From a virus, in IMG/VR virus record IMGVR_UViG_3300043410_001789, positions 1 through 64,000 of that record: a DNA stretch of 64,000 nt; one strand, written 5' to 3'. A model generated the notes under the pieces. That model had not been told where the DNA came from and did not search any database. It saw only the letters and a list, made by a program, of their open reading frames with translations. This document shows positions 26,175-34,724 of the stretch, in pieces. The translations under genes and the position numbers were made by a program. Numbering within the stretch: position 1 is the stretch's first letter; each line of letters begins with the position of its first letter.

Positions 26175-26518
26175 TAGAATCTTACTCCGTGCTTCTCAGG
26201 ACGTGCCTGGTTAATGTTTGTTTTCTTTTCAAATGCGTAGTCTAGGGATACCTTGGTGTATCCATGTTCCACTAGACCTGCATATAGGTCAAATGTGCGG
26301 ATTAGAATATCTGCCATTTCATCTGCAATCTCTTCTTCGCCCTTATCTTTGCGGATAGCCTCCATTACCTCCACAGCCTCTGATACGATCATCATTAGCT
26401 GCTTGGTTACAAAGATATCGGTCTGTTCCTGTGTAGCGTCTTCTACAACACTCCAGAAACCCTTTTCTACTGCAGTATTATGCAACTGCATTGCAATATC
26501 ATCAAACGAATTAGACAT
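26174..26518 (-). CDS. MazG-like nucleotide pyrophosphohydrolase
   Basis: A 114-residue all-alpha NTP-PPase. The metal-binding helices show SEAVEVMEAIR and EEIADEMADILIRTFD, i.e. the ExxE...ExxD pattern. Such enzymes hydrolyse (d)NTPs or (p)ppGpp to monophosphates and may tune pools during infection. It overlaps the polymerase gene by 8 nt. Confidence 0.82.
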   Translation of the reverse strand: MSNSFDDIAMQLHNTAVEKGFWSVVEDATQEQTDIFVTKQLMMIVSEAVEVMEAIRKDKGEEEIADEMADILIRTFDLYAGLVEHGYTKVSLDYAFEKKTNINQARPEKHGVRF

Positions 26519-29500
26519 TTTCTACATCCTCCATAATTGTCGTTCCATCTTTTGTTTTTCCAAGAGTAAACTTATATGGCTTACCCTCGTCAATCTTCAT
26601 ATATGCCTTAGAGAAGTTGGTTGGAAATACGGTAACGCTGTGCAAGTCACGACTTGTGTCTGCCAAAACCAGCGAAGCCATTTTCTTTCCTGCCTTAGTA
26701 ACTCTAGGCTTAAATGATACCACAAACATTTCTTCATCCTTGTATGGCAATTGTTTGTAGCTAAGCATCTTGATTAGTCCACTGTCATTATTCTTTATGT
26801 CTTCTACTGGAATAGCACTGACAATTCTATTATCACTAGCAAGAATAATATAAGTCTTGCCAGACTCAATAGTAGTCTGTTCTTCATCAAAGATACCGAC
26901 ACTTCCAGTCTTATCAAGGATTTCTACACGTGACCATCCTGATCCACGCTTGATACCCTTGACCATTCCCATCAGTACGAATGCACCCTTTTCCTCAAAT
27001 TCATCAATCTCATTAATAAAGGCGTGATAGTGTTGTGGAATAGATACATTGAATTCTGGTAAGTTTAGATATTCATAAAGATTCTCACGTACCTCTTCAT
27101 CATTGCGTGGATTATCTTCAAAAGTTGCAGCACCTACAAGACGTAAAGCTTGCAAAGCACGGCTATTAACACCATTACCTTTACCAAAGGTGAACTCCTC
27201 AAGCTCCTTATAACTGCTAAAAGGACGAGCAGCCATATACTTGCTTGCAATATTATCGGATATGAATTTAATTGCTGATAGTCCAAAACGAATACCCTTG
27301 CCCTCAATCTTAAAATCAATGTCTGAATCATTAATGTGTGGCAAACGAATAGGAATTCCCATACGCTTTGCCTCAATTAGATATTCTGTACGTGCATCCT
27401 TATCGCCCTCATTCTTGAGTAGCGAATACATAAATTCAATTGGATAGTAATACTTCAACCAGGCTGTCCAGTATGAAAGCGTTGAGTAAGCCACAGCGTG
27501 TGACTTGTTAAACGAATATCCTGCGTGAGCCTCAAAGTCGTGCCACAGCTCTTCTGCGACCTCTGGGCGTAGGAATTGAGATGCTCCCTTAACGAACTGG
27601 TCCTTAAACTGATCAAATTCCTTAGCATCTTTCTTCTTACCAATAATCTTACGAACCTTATCAGCCTCAGCCATTGTCATACCGCCAAGTTCTGTACAGG
27701 CAAGCATAACCTGTTCCTGATACAGAATGCAGCCATAGGTCTCAGAGGTAAATGACTTCATTACTTGGTGGTGATAAGAGATGTTCTGCTTACCATGCTT
27801 ACGAGCAATATAGTCTTTACCAATGGTGTTCATGGCACCTGGTCGCACTAGAGCATTAGATGCTGCAAGTTCTGCAAAGTTCTTGACACCCATCTTAACC
27901 AATAGGTTTGTATAAGGCGTAGCTTCACACTGGAAAACACCCTTAGTGTACCCATCAGAAAGCATCTGGTAAATATTTTTATCTTCCATATTAATCTTAT
28001 GTAGATTGATACTTTCGGCAGTACGTTCCTTAATAATCTTTAGAGTATCCTGAATAACGGATAGAGTCTTTAGACCAAGTGCGTCAATCTTAATAAGACC
28101 GATACGCTCTGCCTCTTCCATGTCTACTGCTACAACAGGAATACGTTCCTTGTTACCTGGAGATGTGCGTGTCTCTAGTGGTGCATACTTAAATATGGGT
28201 TGCTTAGAAGTAACAACACCTGCAGCGTGAATACCAGTGCCACGGATACGACCACGCAGTAGCTCTCCATATTGCTCAATCTCAGGATACTTCTCACGGA
28301 ACCATGCAGCCTGCTTTGAGGTGCAGTAGTCATCCCAGTCATCAATAGTCTTTAGAACCTTGTTAACATCTGTTAGTGGAATCATCAAGGTACGAGCAAT
28401 GTCACGAACAATGCCCTTGCCCTTAAACTCAAGGAATGTGGCAATAGATGCAACGTGCTTGTACTGGCGGACTAGATAGTCCTTAACCTCTTCACGGCGT
28501 GAGTCTTGGATATCGGTATCAATATCTGGAAAGTCATTACGCTCTGGATTAATGAAACGGAAGAATAGAAGTCCATGCTCAATTGGATCAATATCTGTAA
28601 TACCTAGGGCATAGCAGAGTAGTGAACCAGCAGCGGAACCACGGCCTGGACCTACCATGATATCTTCTTTCTTAGCCCAGGCAATCATGGAGCGTACAAC
28701 TAGGAAGTATGGACCAAAGTTCTTGTCCTTAATTACTTCCATTTCTTCATCAAGACGCTTTAGGTATTCCTCGTTTGTGTCAAGTCCCTTTTCCTTGAGT
28801 CCATCAAGTGCTAGGGCCATTAGCTCTTCATTTGGATTCTGATACTGTACTGGAAGAAGATCTAGGTGGTCTTTAATCTTGTAATCTTCAATCTTATCTA
28901 CAATTTCAATAGTATTGTCGTACATATCCTGACGATCAATACCCTGGGCTTCCATAGCCTTGTGCATTTCTTCATCGGAAAGTAGGTGAATCTCAAAGTC
29001 ACGGAAAGTCATTTGACGGTCTGCACCATAAAGGTAGTCTAGACGGTCCATGAGATTCTCCATCTTGGCTGACTTCTCGTATGACACATCCTTAACAGTT
29101 TTATTAGAATAAGAGTTAAGGATAAGCTTTAGTTCTTGGATTTCACGCTGTGAGGTATCTGCATGGTGGCAGTCTGGAGTAACAATAGGCTTTAGTCCAA
29201 ACTCGTCTGCAAGGGCCAGAATAGTCTTATTAACTTCTGGTGGGTTATGTGGCATCACCTCAATGTAATAATCGTCTCCAAACGTCTCCTGTGCCCATTT
29301 AAGGTGCATTTTAGCAGCAGCCAGGTTGTCTGCCTCAATAGCCTTGGCAAGATATCCAGATAGACATCCAGAGGTAATAATTAGGCCTTCTTTATATTTG
29401 GCAAGAATCTCCCAGTCCATGCGTGGCTTCTTAAAGAATCCCTCAGTCCAGGCAAGTTCATTAAGTTTATTAAGGTTCTGAAGACCCTTGGCATTCTTAG

Positions 29501-29789
29501 CAAGAATAATAAGGTGGTTATAGTTTAGATCAAGTGGGTCGTTCTTGTCTTTCTTGTCTTCATGGTCGAAGCGATCCTTAGTAATGTACCCCTCAATGCC
29601 TAGGATTGGCTTAATGCCCTTTTCCTTAGCTACACGATACATTTCACGGTGTCCAGATAGTGAACCGTGGTCAGTAATGGCGATGGCTGGCATACCGATT
29701 TCTACAGCTCTATCCACATATTCCTGTGGGGTTGCAATGCCATCGAAGAGGCTGTAGTGAGTGTGAACATGAAGTCCAGCGTAACTCAT
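26511..29789 (-). CDS. dnaE: DNA polymerase III alpha subunit
   Basis: A 1,092-residue replicative polymerase. The N-terminal PHP domain begins LHVHTHYSLFDG with further metal ligands (DHGSLSGH, CHHADTS). The catalytic Asp motif is PDIDTDI after GRGSAAGSLL (about residue 380-425), with FNKSHAVAY downstream. The C-terminus has an OB-fold-like segment. It is slightly shorter than bacterial DnaE (~1,160). It has its own promoter. No family A polymerase was seen in this window. Confidence 0.95.
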   Translation of the reverse strand: MSYAGLHVHTHYSLFDGIATPQEYVDRAVEIGMPAIAITDHGSLSGHREMYRVAKEKGIKPILGIEGYITKDRFDHEDKKDKNDPLDLNYNHLIILAKNAKGLQNLNKLNELAWTEGFFKKPRMDWEILAKYKEGLIITSGCLSGYLAKAIEADNLAAAKMHLKWAQETFGDDYYIEVMPHNPPEVNKTILALADEFGLKPIVTPDCHHADTSQREIQELKLILNSYSNKTVKDVSYEKSAKMENLMDRLDYLYGADRQMTFRDFEIHLLSDEEMHKAMEAQGIDRQDMYDNTIEIVDKIEDYKIKDHLDLLPVQYQNPNEELMALALDGLKEKGLDTNEEYLKRLDEEMEVIKDKNFGPYFLVVRSMIAWAKKEDIMVGPGRGSAAGSLLCYALGITDIDPIEHGLLFFRFINPERNDFPDIDTDIQDSRREEVKDYLVRQYKHVASIATFLEFKGKGIVRDIARTLMIPLTDVNKVLKTIDDWDDYCTSKQAAWFREKYPEIEQYGELLRGRIRGTGIHAAGVVTSKQPIFKYAPLETRTSPGNKERIPVVAVDMEEAERIGLIKIDALGLKTLSVIQDTLKIIKERTAESINLHKINMEDKNIYQMLSDGYTKGVFQCEATPYTNLLVKMGVKNFAELAASNALVRPGAMNTIGKDYIARKHGKQNISYHHQVMKSFTSETYGCILYQEQVMLACTELGGMTMAEADKVRKIIGKKKDAKEFDQFKDQFVKGASQFLRPEVAEELWHDFEAHAGYSFNKSHAVAYSTLSYWTAWLKYYYPIEFMYSLLKNEGDKDARTEYLIEAKRMGIPIRLPHINDSDIDFKIEGKGIRFGLSAIKFISDNIASKYMAARPFSSYKELEEFTFGKGNGVNSRALQALRLVGAATFEDNPRNDEEVRENLYEYLNLPEFNVSIPQHYHAFINEIDEFEEKGAFVLMGMVKGIKRGSGWSRVEILDKTGSVGIFDEEQTTIESGKTYIILASDNRIVSAIPVEDIKNNDSGLIKMLSYKQLPYKDEEMFVVSFKPRVTKAGKKMASLVLADTSRDLHSVTVFPTNFSKAYMKIDEGKPYKFTLGKTKDGTTIMEDVENV

Positions 29790-29818
29790 ATATTTTCCTT
29801 TACGTTTGTTGTTATAAA

Positions 29819-29847
29819 ATTATGACAGAATATTTTTGAAAAGTCAA
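29819..29847 (-). promoter_or_regulatory. Promoter of the dnaE-recA group
   Basis: Minus strand TTGACT, 17-nt spacer, CATAAT, directly after the terminator of the ssDNA-binding protein gene, leaving a ~25-nt leader with AAAGGAAAA. Confidence 0.75.
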
Positions 29848-29850
29848 TAG

Positions 29851-29878
29851 CAAAAGAGGGCAGATTTGCTCTGCCCCC
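29851..29878 (-). terminator. Intrinsic terminator after the ssDNA-binding protein gene
   Basis: Minus strand GGGCAGA, loop GCAAA, TCTGCCC, then TCTTTT. Perfect 7-bp stem. Confidence 0.88.
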
Positions 29879-29893
29879 TTAGCTATTTGATTA

Positions 29894-30550
29894 TTACCAA
29901 TCGGCGTTAGACGATGTAATTGACGAACCAGTGTCAAAGCCGAAGTAGAATGCTTCCTGCTCTGCATAAGGAACCTCACGAACAACCTTTTCAAGGTTGA
30001 AGAACTCGTGGCTTCCCCAGTTGAATGGTTCTGTATCTGGCTTTGTAGGCAATAGGGTATAGTTAGTCTCAGTTCCCTGTCCGTTACGCTTTAGCTTCCA
30101 GGTTAGGTTTGAGATAGAGCCAGTCTCAAGTGCATACTCACGAATAGTGTTGAATGCAGACTGCTTTGAAATACCCTGCGACCATACAGCAACATATGGA
30201 TCCTCTAGACCATCCTTAACAAGGACGTTGCAGTAGAAACGAAGACGTGAACGCCATCCTGCCTTTGGCTCCTTACGAGCCATCTCACAACCATAGCAAC
30301 GACCCTCAGTCTCCATGGTACATGCAGCCTTACGCTTATAATCCTTTGGATTCTGGTGTTCTGCAATTACCACAGATAGGCCACGCTCTGCTGAGTAGCT
30401 GGCTGAATCTTCATCTAGTTCTTCTACGAAACGGATCTCTGCTGCCTGGCCATCTGCCAACTTTACCCAGCGAACCTTCTGCCCAGTAGCCTCAAACTTT
30501 GGCTTATCAAGCAGGGCACTGATATCCTTTAGTCCCTTAATAACGCTCAT
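29894..30550 (-). CDS. Single-stranded DNA-binding protein (probable)
   Basis: A 218-residue protein with an OB-fold-like core and a Cys cluster (CTMETEGRCYGCEM, residues ~77-90) reminiscent of the zinc site of T4 gp32-type proteins. RFYCNVLVKDG and SQGISKQSAFNTI are typical of phage ssDNA-binding proteins of actinophages. It has a low-complexity Ser-rich tail ending in NADW, possibly a partner-binding tip. AGGAG precedes the ATG. It lies between primase and polymerase. Confidence 0.72.
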   Translation of the reverse strand: MSVIKGLKDISALLDKPKFEATGQKVRWVKLADGQAAEIRFVEELDEDSASYSAERGLSVVIAEHQNPKDYKRKAACTMETEGRCYGCEMARKEPKAGWRSRLRFYCNVLVKDGLEDPYVAVWSQGISKQSAFNTIREYALETGSISNLTWKLKRNGQGTETNYTLLPTKPDTEPFNWGSHEFFNLEKVVREVPYAEQEAFYFGFDTGSSITSSNADW

Positions 30551-30577
30551 TTTTTCTCCTATATTTGTTTTGGTTTT

Positions 30578-31522
30578 TTATTTTAGCATACCTGAGATAA
30601 CTTTGTCAAATGATTCGTCAATATTTTTTATTGCTTCATCTGACATATCTCCAATATCTTTATATTGTTTATCTAATTTAATAACGCTAACACGAGAGCC
30701 AAGACGTTCTACGATCTTTTCTTTCATGTTACCGCCTGCTTCATCATTATCAGCAATAACGATTATGTTATTGAAGTATTTTTGTAGTAGGTCTGTTTGG
30801 AAATTGGATACATTGGCACCCAATGTCGCTACCGCTGGAAAACCGCATTGGTCTAGGCGAATAGCATCGAATGATGATTCTACCACATAGACCTTTCCTG
30901 CAGTCTTTACACGGTGAAGATTAAATAGGACCTTGCTTTTTGGCAATCCTGGAGTATTCTTAAAATCTTTGCCCTCAACAGAACGACCAACAAATCCAAC
31001 CTCAGTTCCATCTGGTGAATGAACTGGAATCGTAACCATATCTTGCTTGTCGGAGTATCCGAGGCTAAACTTTTTAACAGAGTCTTCTGTAATTGATCTA
31101 CCAGAATAGTAACGCATAGCACGTGGGGACTCAAGTGCTTGCTGGTTTAGTCTTTTAATTAAAACCTGATCATACTGAACATAGTCTGGCTTTTCAATAA
31201 GCTTGACATTAATTTCATCTTCAAGATTTGATTCTGTTTCTTTTGACTTAATAAAGCGTACCGCTTCAAAGTAACTTCTGCCAGAAACATGCATTACTAG
31301 TTCTACCATATCGCAAACGTGCTGGCAAGAAAAACAAAAGAAGAATCCAGTATTTTTGTCAACTTCTCCTGCTGGAGAACGGTGATTATTGTGGAATGGA
31401 CAAAAGATAATATAGTCTGAATCTACTTCTGATTCGATTGTGATACCTGAGCCTGCGACAACTCGCTTGATTTGCTCTTTTGTATAGGAACTACCCTTGT
31501 TCCATCTATTCCTTGTATCCAC
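30578..31522 (-). CDS. dnaG: DnaG-like primase
   Basis: A 314-residue primase. The CHC2 zinc finger is CPFHNNH...FCFSCQHV (about residues 42-75), and the TOPRIM domain has VYVVESSFDAI with the Glu and VIADNDEAGG with the DxD (about 210-260). There is no helicase-binding C-domain, so it is a compact form. The start is GTG at 31522; no later in-frame ATG, GTG or TTG precedes the zinc finger, so it must overlap the upstream gene by 100 nt. Confidence 0.88.
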   Translation of the reverse strand: MDTRNRWNKGSSYTKEQIKRVVAGSGITIESEVDSDYIIFCPFHNNHRSPAGEVDKNTGFFFCFSCQHVCDMVELVMHVSGRSYFEAVRFIKSKETESNLEDEINVKLIEKPDYVQYDQVLIKRLNQQALESPRAMRYYSGRSITEDSVKKFSLGYSDKQDMVTIPVHSPDGTEVGFVGRSVEGKDFKNTPGLPKSKVLFNLHRVKTAGKVYVVESSFDAIRLDQCGFPAVATLGANVSNFQTDLLQKYFNNIIVIADNDEAGGNMKEKIVERLGSRVSVIKLDKQYKDIGDMSDEAIKNIDESFDKVISGMLK

Positions 31523-31767
31523 TCTGCCTGCTTTTTTCCTAAATATATTCCGTATACTGATAATGTAAATTCAAATATGTCTTTGATATCATTATACCGT
31601 ATTGTGAAGTCTGGGTCAAGCTCAAATTTTTGAACATATCCAGCCAGTCTCATTTCAGTCTCAATCAGTTTTATATATTCTGACCTTAATCTAGGGATGG
31701 CGGAGTCATCATGTATTACACCAGATAACGAAAACCTTTTTATGGGTTTATGATGCATATTGATCAT
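31423..31767 (-). CDS. Unknown replication-region protein overlapping primase
   Basis: A protein of about 114 residues (from the ATG at 31767) with HHKPIKRFSL, RLRSEYIKLIETEMRLAGYV, FTLSVYGIYLGKKQAEWIQGI and a Ser/Gln-rich end. The last 33 codons overlap the primase start in another frame. A TATAAT lies 7 nt before the ATG at 31767; there is also an ATG two codons upstream. No ribosome site is visible. Function unknown; similar proteins lie between dnaB and primase in actinophages, to my recollection. Confidence 0.6.
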   Translation of the reverse strand: MINMHHKPIKRFSLSGVIHDDSAIPRLRSEYIKLIETEMRLAGYVQKFELDPDFTIRYNDIKDIFEFTLSVYGIYLGKKQAEWIQGIDGTRVVPIQKSKSSELSQAQVSQSNQK

Positions 31768-31781
31768 ACACATAATTATAA

Positions 31782-33002
31782 CTAGTTATCTTCGTAATCC
31801 TTGTACTTGTACCAGCCTTTATCAAAGTCTACCTGAACCAAGAACTCACCCATAAATCCATTTCGGTTTTTACGGAAAACACACTCAATAATATCTGAAT
31901 TGGTGCCACGACCCAAAGCCATTACCCAGTCAGCATCGTATGCAATCTGGCGTGACCAAGCAGTTTGTCCAAGTGTAGGAACTGTGTCCAGTTTAGTCAC
32001 ATCGTCTGGTGTAGCTGACGAGATAGCAATAATGGGAACCTCTTCTGCAATAGCCAAAAGTTTTAGCTCACGAGACAGGTTCTTCATGCGAACCGTTTCG
32101 TTATCTGACTTTTGGTTTGGACTCATAAGCTGTAGGTAGTCAACAATAATGAAGTCTGGTTTATACTGGTCAATCTTTCCTCTAATAACGCTTGGCGTTA
32201 CTTCTCCACCCTGGTCATTTGATATAATGTGAAATTCTGGTTTTCCAGCAAGTTCTTTTGAATGCCAACGCTTAAGATCGTCAATCTCTACCTGGCCATT
32301 TGATAGCTTGCGATGTGAGAATAGTCCCTCACCCATAATAGTAAATACACGGTTACGAACTTCTGTCTCACTCATTTCAAGCGAGATTACTAGTGGTGAC
32401 TTGCCCTGCTTCCATGCCTGGACTGCAAAGTATAGTGATAGCCAAGACTTACCAATACCTGGGTAGGCTAGGAAGACACCAAGCTGTCCTGGCATAATAC
32501 CAGCAGGTAGATAGTTATCAAATCCTGGAAGACCAGTCTTGATACCAATTGCACCAAGTTCTTGCTGTGCCTTTAGGTTTTGATAATAAGCAATAGCATC
32601 ATCAATATCTGTTACGTCAATATCACGAATTACGGCTGTATTCTTCTTAAGCTCTGATGTCTTTTGGATTAGTTCTTCTAGTGCTTTTGGACCTTCTCCA
32701 GCCTGCACCTCTGATGCAGCTGTTCTAATAATGTCCTTAATACTGTCGTTTAGGTATTCAGCCTGAAGTTCTTCTAGGTGATATTTTGTAGCACCAATAC
32801 CATCTACTGGGGCAAAGTCTCTAAATTTCTCTACTACTAAAGATACTGGTGGAACAGACGCATTCATTTCAGAGTAGTTGCGAATAAACTTCCAGATATC
32901 ATTATGTGTTCTCATAATGTTCTCAACGTTTGCTTGTAGCAAAACGTGCACCTGCTTATCCTGCAGTACTGCCGAAATTAGCTTAGCTTCTGTATTACTC
33001 AT
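31782..33002 (-). CDS. dnaB: DnaB-like replicative helicase
   Basis: A 406-residue helicase. The N-terminal domain begins SNTEAKLISAVLQD; the RecA-like C-domain has AYPGIGKSW as Walker A (about residue 172), LVISLEMSE, IIVDYLQLM as Walker B and the final QIAYDADWVMALGR. It unwinds DNA at the fork with the primase encoded downstream. It overlaps the helicase-associated gene by 8 nt. Confidence 0.92.
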   Translation of the reverse strand: MSNTEAKLISAVLQDKQVHVLLQANVENIMRTHNDIWKFIRNYSEMNASVPPVSLVVEKFRDFAPVDGIGATKYHLEELQAEYLNDSIKDIIRTAASEVQAGEGPKALEELIQKTSELKKNTAVIRDIDVTDIDDAIAYYQNLKAQQELGAIGIKTGLPGFDNYLPAGIMPGQLGVFLAYPGIGKSWLSLYFAVQAWKQGKSPLVISLEMSETEVRNRVFTIMGEGLFSHRKLSNGQVEIDDLKRWHSKELAGKPEFHIISNDQGGEVTPSVIRGKIDQYKPDFIIVDYLQLMSPNQKSDNETVRMKNLSRELKLLAIAEEVPIIAISSATPDDVTKLDTVPTLGQTAWSRQIAYDADWVMALGRGTNSDIIECVFRKNRNGFMGEFLVQVDFDKGWYKYKDYEDN

Positions 33003-33303
33003 TTAACCACTGCTGTGCCATCTTCCTACGCACAGCCCTCTCATTAATGTCGTTTTGGATTTGCTCACGTTTTTCAATTATGTCGTGAGCATAGTTTGCA
33101 AAATATTTCCATGCTGGATTTTGTGCTACCTGAAAATAATATTCTAGCAGATCATAGCAAAATGGTAAACCATAGGATTCAATTAGGGCATCTGCTGCCC
33201 ATTGTTCTACATTCAGATTTAGCAATGGCTTTGATTCATAGTGCTGTGAGTGCAGCTTAGAATATCTTGAAAGCAAAGCCATGCGGTCTTTGCGTTCTGC
33301 CAT
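32995..33303 (-). CDS. Helicase-associated small protein, possible loader
   Basis: A 102-residue helical protein with LNVEQWAADALIESYG, YDLLEYYFQVAQNPAWKYFANYA and a basic end. It directly precedes the dnaB-like gene with overlap, as the corresponding gene does in many actinophages. A role in helicase loading is guessed from position only. Confidence 0.6.
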   Translation of the reverse strand: MAERKDRMALLSRYSKLHSQHYESKPLLNLNVEQWAADALIESYGLPFCYDLLEYYFQVAQNPAWKYFANYAHDIIEKREQIQNDINERAVRRKMAQQWLNE

Positions 33304-33512
33304 TACTTACTCTCTATCTCCGAAGCAGCCTCTTGAACCTTTTCTGATAGCTTGGCCTCTACAAAGTTATAGACACGCTCAAAAGCATCATTAATATTTT
33401 CTCCCTCACGGCGATTATCTGTTACAGATAGATCAATGCGTAGTGATTGAAAGTTGCCCAAATTGAGCGTATACCCAAGGCCTACAGATACCTTAGTTTC
33501 TTCGTTATTCAT
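33303..33512 (-). CDS. Small conserved phage protein
   Basis: A 69-residue protein with VSVGLGYTLNLGNFQSLRIDLSV, a beta-hairpin-like start, and a helical end (AFERVYNFVEAKLSEKV). This pattern is common upstream of helicase genes in actinophages. AAAGGAA precedes the ATG. Function unknown. Confidence 0.62.
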   Translation of the reverse strand: MNNEETKVSVGLGYTLNLGNFQSLRIDLSVTDNRREGENINDAFERVYNFVEAKLSEKVQEAASEIESK

Positions 33513-33534
33513 ACCCTGTTCCTTTCAAGAACAA

Positions 33535-34074
33535 TTAAATTGATTCTGACCAAATCGGGATATAGCGTCCGTCTTCAGTTCTTGTATAAGTCAGTATACC
33601 ATCTCCCATACGCCTTGTCAACTCTTGTCTTGTGGGAGTTATGTCATTAGTAATTAACTTATCATTACGTGGCCTACCAATATGATAGGTAGCAAGTATA
33701 TCACGAATTTCTCTAACTTGCGACTCTGAATAATAAGATCTTACTTGCCATCCAGTTGCCCCACCTTTTTGAGATCCTGTGGGAAATGGGATCACGCCAC
33801 GATTCATTAAATTTGGCATATATTTTTTGTGTCTATTGACTAACTGTGCTGTTTCTCCAACAGTGTAGGCTCTTTCACGATTTTTCTTAAAATCATTAAT
33901 TAAACAACTTTCAATCTGATCTTTTGTAATATTATAGACAGACATTATGCCATTTGATTTATTTAAATGGTGTACCCTGACAAGATCTCCATTCAGAAAC
34001 CAGACTTTTTTACTGCCAGGGATGACTGGGGCATCATTATAACCATCATCACCTATGGAACCTCTTTTGGTCAT
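33535..34074 (-). CDS. Helix-turn-helix DNA-binding protein
   Basis: A 179-residue protein. Residues ~68-135 form a MerR-like winged HTH: AYTVGETAQLVNRHKKYM, then NRGVIPFPTGSQKGGATGW as the wing, then a helix (ESQVREIRDILATYHIG). The N-terminal part (FLNGDLVRVHHLNKSNGIM) looks beta. It is the first gene after the structural module, so it may regulate the replication genes or act at an origin; neither is shown. Confidence 0.7.
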   Translation of the reverse strand: MTKRGSIGDDGYNDAPVIPGSKKVWFLNGDLVRVHHLNKSNGIMSVYNITKDQIESCLINDFKKNRERAYTVGETAQLVNRHKKYMPNLMNRGVIPFPTGSQKGGATGWQVRSYYSESQVREIRDILATYHIGRPRNDKLITNDITPTRQELTRRMGDGILTYTRTEDGRYIPIWSESI

Positions 34075-34079
34075 GGTAA

Positions 34080-34532
34080 TTAGTTTCCAGGTATACCTAC
34101 AACAATTAGGTTAACTCCAACTGATACGTCACCAGCTGAGTTAAATCTTACAACACCGAATACTTTAGAGGTGCTAACCTCTTTAATAACTACTGATAGG
34201 TTTTGTCCTGCAGTTGTCTTTTTAATATTAACTGGTGTAGCAGTAACAATTGGAGCATAGGCAAATTCTCCAACCTGAAAATCGTATGAGAATTCTTTTT
34301 CAAATCCAGCAGTCACAGTTGTGTTTGAAACAACATCAACATAGCCACCAATTATTCTAGCATCTGAGGTTCTAACGCTTTGTCTACCAGAAGCTGGTGT
34401 ATCTACTGTTACATATTTGTATGATGATGTTGGCATGACCGAAGCAGCAATATTGTTTACAGCTGTAACAATGTCTGAAATATAGGTTAGGTCAATTGGT
34501 TGACCTCGTTGTGGTAGTGGTAGTTTAGCCAT
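34080..34532 (-). CDS. Minor tail/fibre-like protein
   Basis: A 150-residue protein with LPLPQRGQPIDLTYISDIVTAVN, a helical start typical of trimeric fibre attachments, then a beta-rich C-terminus (APIVTATPVN, LSVVIKEVSTSKVFGVVRFN, VGVNLIVVGIPGN) like H-type lectin or fibre tips. It is the last structural gene. Its ATG follows TATACT by 6 nt with no ribosome site, so it is probably leaderless. Confidence 0.65.
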   Translation of the reverse strand: MAKLPLPQRGQPIDLTYISDIVTAVNNIAASVMPTSSYKYVTVDTPASGRQSVRTSDARIIGGYVDVVSNTTVTAGFEKEFSYDFQVGEFAYAPIVTATPVNIKKTTAGQNLSVVIKEVSTSKVFGVVRFNSAGDVSVGVNLIVVGIPGN

Positions 34533-34538
34533 AGTATA

Positions 34539-34547
34539 AGTATATCA
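34539..34547 (-). promoter_or_regulatory. Extended -10, leaderless
   Basis: Minus strand TGATATACT, 6 nt before the ATG of the fibre-like gene. The six nucleotides are themselves TATACT, a tandem copy. Confidence 0.7.
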
Positions 34548-34565
34548 TTAAACTCTATAGAATAC

Positions 34566-34724
34566 CTAGTTTTTAGGTAATATGTATATTGGAGACCAGT
34601 GTGATGCCCTGTTTTTATCTTCAGAGATTATTCTAAATCTAAGTACAACACTGTTTGGCACTGTAGTAGATGCTGGAATATTGGCACTAGGGATAACGAC
34701 TTTCTTTATATTTTCAGTTGCCAT
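34566..34724 (-). CDS. 52-residue virion-associated protein
   Basis: An ATG-started frame overlapping the preceding stop (TAATG). The product MATENIKKVVIPS... contains VVLRFRIISEDKNRASHWSPIYIL, a block common in phage tail and baseplate proteins. It is the tail end of the minor tail protein cluster. Role unknown, probably structural. Confidence 0.75.
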   Translation of the reverse strand: MATENIKKVVIPSANIPASTTVPNSVVLRFRIISEDKNRASHWSPIYILPKN

